From Pseudomonas zanjanensis (GTDB lineage: Bacteria > Pseudomonadota > Gammaproteobacteria > Pseudomonadales > Pseudomonadaceae): DNA of 64,000 nt. Location: NCBI RefSeq assembly GCF_014268745.2, contig NZ_JABWRB020000002.1:434001-498000 (forward strand), written 5' to 3'. The translations under genes were made by a program, and so were the position numbers. The notes beneath the pieces were generated by a model. The model was not told the origin of the DNA and did no database searches. It worked only from the letters and a program-made list of their open reading frames with translations. Below are positions 1 to 8,400 of this stretch, in pieces; the first letter of the stretch is position 1, and every line of letters begins with the position of its first letter.

Positions 1-521
1 AAGGTCTGGGTGCCTGCCGGATCGTCGTGTCGGATCAATTGGGCGCATTGGTTGTGGGCGGCGAAATCATCATCGGCGTTGGCATACTCGTAGCGTTCGG
101 TGCAGCGAGCCTCTTCGCCTTTGCCCTGTTCGAGGATGGCCAAAGGACGGAGCAGATTGTCGTACTCCAGCCGCCGTTCGGTGTACCGGCTGTCCCAGGT
201 GTGAACAAGCTGATCGCCATCGCCGAACAGGCTGATCCGCTCACCCGCATCGACGCTGAGCGAACCCAGCACTTTGCCGGACAACGAATAGTGGTTGGAT
301 AAATTAGCGGGCGCATCTTCAGAACTGAGAGTCCCTAGCCTGGGATCCCACTGTTTGACCAGGCGCCCGATGGCGTCGTGAGCGCTGCGGTTGACTCGTT
401 CTTCGGGTTCTGCTGCTTCGATGGCGCGGCAATAAGCGACTGAACGCACATCGAGCCCGCGTGGGTCCACCACCATTAGGGTTGGTGTGTGGACGTGAAT
501 GCTGGCGGTAAACCTCGACAT
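1..521 (-). CDS. TcC-type RHS toxin-complex subunit, N-terminal part (runs off the window)
   Basis: This open frame starts with ATG at 521 behind AGAGG and runs off the left edge, so only about 173 N-terminal residues are visible. The text (HVHTPTLMVVDPRGLDVRSV near the start, then WDPRLG and WDSRYTERRLEYD) is typical of the N-terminus of TccC/RHS-repeat proteins. In Tc toxins TcC completes the shell begun by TcB and carries a hypervariable C-terminal toxin that is cleaved off inside the shell. That toxin end lies outside this window, so its activity cannot be judged. The gene begins 24 nt after the tcB stop codon, so the two are almost certainly co-transcribed. Family call is strong; toxin type is unknown. 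Confidence 0.85.
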   Translation of the reverse strand, partial: MSRFTASIHVHTPTLMVVDPRGLDVRSVAYCRAIEAAEPEERVNRSAHDAIGRLVKQWDPRLGTLSSEDAPANLSNHYSLSGKVLGSLSVDAGERISLFGDGDQLVHTWDSRYTERRLEYDNLLRPLAILEQGKGEEARCTERYEYANADDDFAAHNQCAQLIRHDDPAGTQT

Positions 522-545
522 GCTCAAACCTCTTTTAACCTTCAA

Positions 546-3500
546 CTAGGAAGCTAATAGACTCGGCGGATTCCCCAATGAAGACTCTTCCAACGTATCG
601 TTCTCATCCTCCGAAATCCCATACCACCCCAGATACCGCTGACGCCGCCAATACCCCATGGCCGTCACGGTCAACGTAGGCCGCCCGAGCGGATCGTAGA
701 ATTGCTGGTCGCAATGCCCGAAACGGCGGAACGATTCGTCCTTGATGTAGCGATGGCCATCGGCGAAGTAAGGTCGATAAACCCGCACCGCCAGGCCCTT
801 ATTGTTGTACTCGACCCGTTCACTGACTCGCCAGCGCTCGATGGCCGGGGCGGTGACGGGCTGGTCGCCGTCCAGCACGAGGGTGCCGTCGTCGGCGATT
901 TGGTAGGCGTTTCCCGGCTCGACCTTTTGCTTGCTTTGCAGGACGCGGCCAAAGCCGTCCCAGCACTGAACGGCGATGCGGATCTTGCGCTCGGGGTTGT
1001 CCGGGAGCTGCGGGTAGCGGTCGGCTTGCAGAGTCACCGCGTGGACCGGTTCCCCGTCGCGCATCCAACTGAAAGGGTCGCGAAAGCAGGCGCTGGCGGC
1101 GCCTTGCAAGGCGGCCTCCGGATCGGCAATGGCTTCAGTGGGAGAGCGGGTGAAGGGTTGGTGCTCGTCCAGTGGGTCGGAACCTACGTTTTCGCCGCGC
1201 TCGGTCCCGTGGAAACTGCTGACTGACAGTTCGCCAAAGCCGTCATAGCGGGCCTCTTGGATGTTCTGGTTTGGGTCGATGATGCGACGGGGCAACAGGA
1301 ACCGGTAATCCGTATTGACCACGCGGGTGCTGCAGCCGTCGGCGGTGGTGACACTGAGGGGCAGGCAATAATAAGGATCGAAGCCGATGTCCGTTGGCCC
1401 CTGGCTTTGGGTGGCTCGGCTGCTGATGACGCGATAGAAGCCTTCCAGTCCGGCATAGGTCATGAAGCCCTTGCGGATCGACCACAACACTTTGTCCGGT
1501 TCCGTCGGCAGCTGGGCGGGCATGGGGTGATAGCCGAGTTCGGGCAGCCGGGCATCCAGTTCCTCGGGACTGAGCACCGACGCATAGGCCTGCAACGCAG
1601 TTTCATCCAATTCGGCAGACTCAAGGTAGTCGGCCAAGGCCTCGAAGCTGGCTTCTCCCGCTGGCAGGGTTTGGCCTTCCTCTTGGTACCGTTGCTCGGA
1701 CAGGTGGGCCAGTTCCCGCTGGAAAGGTTCGCCGGGCGGTGCATTGAGGCGATCGAACATCGCCTCATGGGAAATATCCTCCGGCCCCAACACGGCCTTT
1801 GACAACACCAGCGCATTGCCTCGGGATAGATAGGGCAGGCCCAGACGCCAGGCTTGCGGATCGTTGTCCAGATGAATGAACTGAGCGCGGTTTTCGCTCA
1901 GGTAGTAAAAACTCTGCGCGTCATCGTGGGAAGCGCACCACCAGGTTTGTTCGTGGTCTTTATCGAACGGAGGGTCATCATCGATGTCCTTGCGCCGGGC
2001 ATAGGCGACGGTTACCTCATGGATCAGTCCGCCGTAACGATCCCAGGCCAGACTGATACGGTGGTGGCACAGCGGGTCGTCCGGCAGGCGCTCGTAGGTA
2101 TAGGCAATCGACTCCAGTTCCAGCGGTTGCGTCCTGCAATAGGGTTGGTCGTCACCCCGTGTTTGCCACAAACGTACGGCAAGGCGTGACTGCTGCACCG
2201 AATAGGGAAGGGGTTGCAACGGGGCGAACACTTCGACCCGCAGCGGCATGCCGGCCATCGCATAGGCCATGTCATGCCAGGTGTCTTCGTCAGCGTTGCT
2301 GATAATTTCGTCCGGCTCGCCGTCTTGCGGTGCCAACAGCAGCGCCGGGCCGAGGGGCTTGGCCACGCGGTCTGATTGGTCGTAATCCAGGCCCGGTAGA
2401 TCGGGGGTACGACCGGTATGGAACCAACTCTTGCGCAGCACCGGCGCGGTAAAACCGGCCTGTCGCTGTTCGTCACCGGCGGTTTCGCTGTCATTTTGCA
2501 TCACCAGGCCAAAGCCACGGAACTCGCGCTCCTGGCCGTCATAAAAGCCTTGGCGATACTCGAAATGTTGGGTCAACAGGTTGCCGGTGATTTCATCCTG
2601 TTGGGTTTGCCGTGACACCAGCGGCATCGGAAACGGTACATAGCTGGCAACTTCCGCGTCCGCCGCCCGTCGTTCCTTTTTCTCATCCAGCCACTCATGG
2701 ACCGAGCTGCGGTAAAACACTTCCCCAACCGCCCCCATATTGTTGTTTGTCCGGTGCAGCAGATACGGCTTGGCCTCGACAAAGTCGCAGCGCCAGTGCC
2801 GGGGCTTCATGTGCGGTACGGTCAGCACGAGGCTCGAACAACCCAGCCCTTGCAAATCCGCGGCGCTCACTTGGCATAACCGGTCGTAACGCACGCCCGT
2901 CGGCCAGGGCAAAATCCGCGGGTTGGTTTCAAAACCCATGCCGGTGCGGTTCATGTAGATCTCGGCATGTTCGCTGGTGAGGTAGATCAGGTCAGCGGCG
3001 CCGGAACCGTCCAGGTCGGCGAGCAGAATCCGCGAGGCGTCGAAGGACTTGTAGGTATAGTCCAGGGTTCCCAGAAGAAAACCCGGGTCGAAATGGCCAT
3101 GGCCCCGGTTGGGCCAGCACATGATTTCGTTGTGGCGAATGCGCACCAGATGCTGCTGACCTGTGCCCAATACATCGCTGAACGCCACCAGTTCGGTCTG
3201 TGCCTGGCTCAATAAAGGCAGGCGATCCTTAGGTGCGGCTTCGATGCGATGCGGCACATCCAGGCCCTTGGCGAAACGGCCTTCGCGGCGATTGGCATAC
3301 AAGCGCACGCTGCGTGGCCCGATCAGCGCCAGGTCGGACAGGCCGCCGCCCACCAGGTCGGCCAGTTGGCTTTGAGGATGAAAGAACTCCCGGGGGAAGG
3401 CCGCAGAGGTAACGAAATTCGACCAGCTGCGATCCGGGTTGAGGGTAAAAAAGCCGCTCGCACCGGGTTGCGCCATGACCCAATCCAGACGGCCATCGCC

Positions 3501-4874
3501 GGTGAGGTCCATCAGTGACTGGCGAACCGGTTTGCGGCTGTCCATCACGGGAATCGCATCCAGTCGTTGCCACTCGTCGTAGACCACCTCATCGGCCGTT
3601 CGCGTCGGTTGAGCGCGGAGCGGCTCGCGGTAGTACCAGGCCTTGTCACTGCGATAAAGCACGCCTGGAACACCCTCGCCATACAGGTCGACCAACTGGT
3701 ATTGCTGGCCGTCGTTGAGGCCGGGCATGGCCTCGAACTGTTGATACTGGGCGTCGTCGGTCTTGAACGGCGAATAGTCGAACGCCACTGGCGGTCGCGA
3801 TTCGATTTGCCCTTGTTCGTCATAGCCTTGTTGGTGCGCGGCGGATAGCAAGTTGTAGCCCAGGTCGGTGGTCTGATATTCGAAGAGCAGGCGTTGCACC
3901 AACAGCGGATCGCTGCCCAGTTCCGCAAAATTGTGGAACATCAGCACTTGCCGACACAGCCGCAGGTTACCCAGCAGGAAGCCATAGCCGTAGGTCGCGA
4001 AAGGATCGCTGCGCACCGGCCACGTACCGACTGGATCGTAGGTGGGGATTTGCTCCAGCCCGGTGTCGCGCTCGCCGTAATCGAAAATCAGGTCGAAGTG
4101 CCATTGCGCCTGTGCCAACTGCTCTGGCACCCAATGAAAGAGGTGGGCATTTGCCTGCGCATTGCCATAGCGCACCCGGCTCAAATAGCACTGGGCGCGG
4201 AAGTCGCGTGGCGTATCGGTGGGCATGCCGGCATGATCTTCGCCGGCATACTCGTAGAGGATATGTTCGCCGCGGGCGTTCATGGTTTCTTCCAGCAGCC
4301 ATTCGCCAACGCGTAGGGCGTCTTCCACGTCCGTGCTGCGTGACGATGGGTTGAAACCGTACAGCTGCAAGCTGCCGTCGGCTCCGTGGATCAGCCAGAA
4401 CCCTGGGTAGTCATCCGCTGAGCGCCAATGTTCGATACGCTCGAACGCGCCCTCGATACGCGGAAAATAACGTGCGACCTGATAATCGATGCCCAAGGCC
4501 AGGTCTCGATAGGTGCTCACTGTCGTGCGAATGATTTCCCCGGCGCTGTTGCGCTCCGGCATCCAGACGGTGCCATCGGGGCCCAATATGACATCGTCGT
4601 CGGTGTAATCCGGAACCCCCTTGCTGGTCCGTCGTGCCACGCAGCCCAGGGACAGCGCCCAACCGATCCCGAACAGGCTGTTACCGACGCTGCTGCCGTA
4701 ACTGAGTTGCAGGGTGGGGGCGTAGCCGCGCCCAGGAGAAATTGGCAAGGGCAGGTCGAAGGACGCCTTGCCGGTGGCTCCGACGCCACCCCAGCCTTTG
4801 CCGACGCTCTGGATGGCGCCGCCGCCCTTGGGCAGGGAAGGTAGTGTAACGCTCAAGCGTTCCTGCTGGTCCAT
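546..4874 (-). CDS. TcB subunit of insecticidal toxin complex (SpvB/TcdB family)
   Basis: A 1442-residue protein. The N-terminus has the SpvB-like signature (LPLPISPGRGYAPTLQLSYG, then GNSLFGIGW), followed by FG-GAP/VCBS-like repeats (LMDLTGDGRLDWV, LADLDGSGAADLIYLTS) and the TcdB middle regions. In Tc systems TcB forms a beta-propeller that docks on the TcA pore and, with TcC, the shell holding the toxin. The ATG at 4874 is chosen because GGAG lies 7 nt upstream; the longer frame to 4907 would begin with TTG and has no obvious ribosome site. No Sec signal peptide is seen, as usual for Tc subunits. Length fits the family (about 1450 aa). TcC follows directly. Confidence 0.93.
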   Translation of the reverse strand: MDQQERLSVTLPSLPKGGGAIQSVGKGWGGVGATGKASFDLPLPISPGRGYAPTLQLSYGSSVGNSLFGIGWALSLGCVARRTSKGVPDYTDDDVILGPDGTVWMPERNSAGEIIRTTVSTYRDLALGIDYQVARYFPRIEGAFERIEHWRSADDYPGFWLIHGADGSLQLYGFNPSSRSTDVEDALRVGEWLLEETMNARGEHILYEYAGEDHAGMPTDTPRDFRAQCYLSRVRYGNAQANAHLFHWVPEQLAQAQWHFDLIFDYGERDTGLEQIPTYDPVGTWPVRSDPFATYGYGFLLGNLRLCRQVLMFHNFAELGSDPLLVQRLLFEYQTTDLGYNLLSAAHQQGYDEQGQIESRPPVAFDYSPFKTDDAQYQQFEAMPGLNDGQQYQLVDLYGEGVPGVLYRSDKAWYYREPLRAQPTRTADEVVYDEWQRLDAIPVMDSRKPVRQSLMDLTGDGRLDWVMAQPGASGFFTLNPDRSWSNFVTSAAFPREFFHPQSQLADLVGGGLSDLALIGPRSVRLYANRREGRFAKGLDVPHRIEAAPKDRLPLLSQAQTELVAFSDVLGTGQQHLVRIRHNEIMCWPNRGHGHFDPGFLLGTLDYTYKSFDASRILLADLDGSGAADLIYLTSEHAEIYMNRTGMGFETNPRILPWPTGVRYDRLCQVSAADLQGLGCSSLVLTVPHMKPRHWRCDFVEAKPYLLHRTNNNMGAVGEVFYRSSVHEWLDEKKERRAADAEVASYVPFPMPLVSRQTQQDEITGNLLTQHFEYRQGFYDGQEREFRGFGLVMQNDSETAGDEQRQAGFTAPVLRKSWFHTGRTPDLPGLDYDQSDRVAKPLGPALLLAPQDGEPDEIISNADEDTWHDMAYAMAGMPLRVEVFAPLQPLPYSVQQSRLAVRLWQTRGDDQPYCRTQPLELESIAYTYERLPDDPLCHHRISLAWDRYGGLIHEVTVAYARRKDIDDDPPFDKDHEQTWWCASHDDAQSFYYLSENRAQFIHLDNDPQAWRLGLPYLSRGNALVLSKAVLGPEDISHEAMFDRLNAPPGEPFQRELAHLSEQRYQEEGQTLPAGEASFEALADYLESAELDETALQAYASVLSPEELDARLPELGYHPMPAQLPTEPDKVLWSIRKGFMTYAGLEGFYRVISSRATQSQGPTDIGFDPYYCLPLSVTTADGCSTRVVNTDYRFLLPRRIIDPNQNIQEARYDGFGELSVSSFHGTERGENVGSDPLDEHQPFTRSPTEAIADPEAALQGAASACFRDPFSWMRDGEPVHAVTLQADRYPQLPDNPERKIRIAVQCWDGFGRVLQSKQKVEPGNAYQIADDGTLVLDGDQPVTAPAIERWRVSERVEYNNKGLAVRVYRPYFADGHRYIKDESFRRFGHCDQQFYDPLGRPTLTVTAMGYWRRQRYLGWYGISEDENDTLEESSLGNPPSLLAS

Positions 4875-4931
4875 CGCCGGGCTCCGAACGGGTGTGCAGG
4901 TGCCCAATTTGGCGCGAACCGGCGCGCCTAT

Positions 4932-5326
4932 CTACTGTCAGGATTGACAGTTGCCTAGTTGTTAATGGAATAAGAAAACGCGGCGCAGGTTTATTTCGTT
5001 TTGCATAGGGCGAAGCGTAGGTAGGCACCAGGCTGGTGTAAATAACACCGTCCAAAACCGGCGAGTCGTTGACTCTGTGCTCTGTGCAGGAAGGTCATGT
5101 TTTGATCGCTGATCGTGGTTTCGTCAACCGACGGAGCGTCAATGACGTACTTGATAATGGTGGCGACGTTTTGGTTCGAATGAACCTGAGCAGCCTGCCG
5201 CTGACGAACGAGGCTCTCCAGCAATTCCAAGCCGGCCCCAGTCAGGAACTGGCAGGCCTGGCGATGAACAGATCCACTTCAACCGCTTATCTAAAACCCA
5301 CGGCGACCTGTAAGTCCTGACAGTAG
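4932..5326. mobile_element. Decayed IS4-like element with terminal inverted repeats
   Basis: The left end reads CTACTGTCAGGA at 4932-4943. Its exact reverse complement, TCCTGACAGTAG, lies at 5315-5326. Similarity continues inward (ACAG and a GCC-like end), giving roughly 19-20 matches over 24 positions. Between the ends is a transposase fragment. At about 395 bp the element is far shorter than an intact insertion sequence, so it is internally deleted. No convincing target duplication is visible at the outer edges. It lies between the divergent tcB and tcA arms. Family assignment rests on the transposase fragment and is moderate. Confidence 0.7.
5069..5230 (+). pseudogene. IS4-type transposase fragment
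   Basis: The frame contains HVLIADRGFVNRRSVNDVLD followed by NGGDVLVRMNLSSLPL. This matches the internal 'DRG...R' block of IS4-type transposases, including the second catalytic Asp within ADRG. The upstream third of the protein and the C-terminal catalytic Glu region are absent or scrambled; a short stretch before the right inverted repeat (HFNRLSKTHGDL in another frame) may be the broken C-terminus. It cannot encode an active enzyme. It sits inside the inverted-repeat-bounded remnant. Confidence 0.75.
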
Positions 5327-5436
5327 CCGTTCCCCAAAGTCTGGAGTTTGATTACCCCGCATACCGAAATGATACGTGCCCCGGATTTATTGGAAGCGAT
5401 GCCCGTAGGGGCGCTCCAAAATCCTTGGAGAAATTG

Positions 5437-8400
5437 ATGCCATCCGACCGCCTCTTGCCTTCGAATCCTGACCCCTCAGCGTCCCGGGCGCCGCTGACGA
5501 CAACCATGGCTGGGCTATTGAATCCGTCAGGAAGCGAAACAATCAATGCCATTGTCGCGCAGGCAGGTTCTATTCTTGAACTTGCGCGCGGGCGCCCTGA
5601 GCGGTGGCTTGCCCAGGGGCTGCGCAGCGGTCCGGCGCAGGAGCTTCACGAACGTGCGATGAGCGCGGCAATATGGATTGTGCGCCAATATCGCGAGCGC
5701 GAACTTCGTGGAGCCGATAGCCTGACTTACGATGTGCATCGGGGTTTTGCTTCGCTCACGGATGGGGCGCGCTATGACATGGAGTTCGATGAGGACTGGT
5801 CAAACATGGCCCGCCCGAACGCCATCGAAGCACGAACCTCGCCAGTCGCTTATCTGGTCAGTCTGTACAAAAAAGTGCTCTCGCTGGAACAAGCGGGAGG
5901 CGAGGATAAACGGTACCGTCTAGAGGTTCGGCGACCGGATATCGCCGCCCAGCTGCTTGATTCGGCGGCGATGACACGGGAATGCTCGGTGCTGTCGCTG
6001 TCGACGAAGATCTTGGAAGCATCGCTGCTCAGTGCTGGGCGATCATCGGATCCCGATGCCGTTGAGGCGGATAAGCTACTGGCGAGCGCACGTTATCCGC
6101 TTAGCATGCCCTACGAGCATTGGGTCGAGCAGCTTGAAGTAATTTTGTCGCTTTTTGACCAGTCGGTTTCAGCTTTTGGTGAACTGGCGCGTGCCACCGA
6201 TCCGGATTTTCATTACTTTGCCTTGCCCGGCATGCAGACCGACCGCGGCGACGATACGTTTCTCCTGAGCCTGCCGATCGGCCCGGCGCGCCGGGAACTT
6301 CTCCTGGAGGCGCGATTCAACGGCGCCCAACCAACAAACGAAGCGCAAATAGCGGACTTTTACTGGACGACCTATCGGGTTTATTCCAAGTCATCCTTGG
6401 AAGACAGTGCGGAATTTTGCACGCGTACTGGGGCGACGCGCGAAGCACTGCCAGGATTGTTCGCGGTGGGGGAACAGGCGCCGACGTTGTCCCCGCATGT
6501 GTCGCCATCGACCGTTTCCCAGCAGGAGCCTGGTCCACAGGATTTTGGAGCGGTCTACATCAATGGTGCAACGCCCCCTGCCATTGAACTGCGGGCAACG
6601 GATGAAACGCGGCGCGTCCATCTGCGAGAGCTGCCAGAGGACATGGAAACTGTCCCAGTCAATCCACCGGTTCAGCTTGAGAACCTGACGAATGACCACG
6701 CGGATCGGATCCACCGGCTGATGCGGCTCAGCCGATGGCTTGGCACCTCTTTTCGAGAGATGGATCAACTGATCGTCGCGGCCCATCGCGCCGAGAAGAA
6801 AACCGGAACGCCACAAATCACCCGCAATACCTTGAAGGTGCTTGGGATTTTCTGTGAGATGCGCACGCGTTATGGCGTGACCGCCGAGGATTTTGCCGCT
6901 TGGCTCGACAAGGTATCGATTTTTGGCGCCGGAGAAATGCTTCCCCAGTACGACCGTATCTTTGTCAACCACGGGCTTTTGGGAAGGCCCTTGATTCTCG
7001 ACGATTCGCCGTTCAGCGCGCGGGTAGAAGACAACATGGATGAACGCGGGCGGGAAACCGTCCAGGCGATTTGTGCCAGCCTTGGCTTGGATACGTCCGA
7101 GTACACTTATATGGCTCGGGTTGTCGCCAGTGCCTACGACCCGCCACAACTCACCCGTAACCTGGAAATTTTGTCTTCCTTTTATCGCATTGCCAGCATC
7201 GCTCGGTACCTGCAAGTTCCTCCGACCGTCTTGATCGGGCTCGTGCAGACGCTCGGCCAGACGGGACCGATTCTGAAGCAGATTGCTGGCGTACCATCGA
7301 TCGATGCACTGCCTTCGCTGGGCGCGACGGACTTTACCGCCGCGTTGATGGCTGTTGTCGAATGTGTGCGTTGGTGCCGGGACAAAGGCATCGATCTGGC
7401 CTGGCTTGTGCAAGCGCTGCGCTCAAATACGACCGTCCCCGTGGCCAGTGATAGCGAGCGACAACTGGTCTTCAGCTTGCATACGAGCTTGGAAGGCCTG
7501 CGTATTACCAATGAGGTCCTGAGGCAAGCCGGTGTTCCCACAACGCTGGATAACATGGACACCAAGGTTGGCATCGACTGGGTTTCAGCACTTACAGACG
7601 TTGTCGATGCACAGGGCATTGTGCTTGACGGCGTCTCGGGTTCGGATACGGATTATGCGCTCAGCATTCGCAACATTGTGGCCGATGTGGTGGAAAGGCT
7701 CGCCTCAAACGAGGATTTGATCCGGGAGGACCGGGGGGAGGCGGACACCCTGAAAAATATGGTGGTGGAGTCCGTGACGGCGGTCATCCTGCGGATGCGG
7801 GCTTCCCAGCGCGCTCTGGTCGAAGAGCATCTAGCCACTTACCTGGCGATATCGTCCGATCTCGTGCTGCCTCTTATGGATTGGGCCGACCAGAGCGTTT
7901 ACGACATTTTGCGCTGGGTGTGGGAGACGGATGGCGTGGTAACCCCCGCGGCGTCCTTGCTCGCGATGGCTTTGCAGCGGTTGAGCCGCTCCGATCCGGT
8001 TGCACGACGTTTGCGCGCCGCCGTCTTGCCCAAGGACGCCGCCTTCATGGGCGAGGAAGACGACCTGGAAAACTGGAGCAATGTTGACGTTATGCTCCAG
8101 AAGCTGGGGAGCTTGCGTCGTTTGGCTGATATCGCCCGTCAGTTCGAGCTGGATGGCGAGTTCCTGAGTCGTCATGCGGCAAACAAGCGGCAGGTGGAAG
8201 GTTGGACTGACGCGCCCGATTTATTTGGATTTCGGCCAGGCTTGGATGACAGCGGGGCGATCACGCTCGCCACGCTGTACCACCTTCAAACCTACCGTGA
8301 TGTCGCATCTCGTATGCAGGCGTCCCCTTCGGCACTGATGGATTACTTGTCCTTGGTCAACGATCCACAGGCGTTTGACCCTGATCTGTTCATCGAGAGT

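Noticed and set aside
5425..5436. TTG start for the first TcA gene
   Set aside because: GGAG is too close to it and sits 6 nt before the ATG at 5437.
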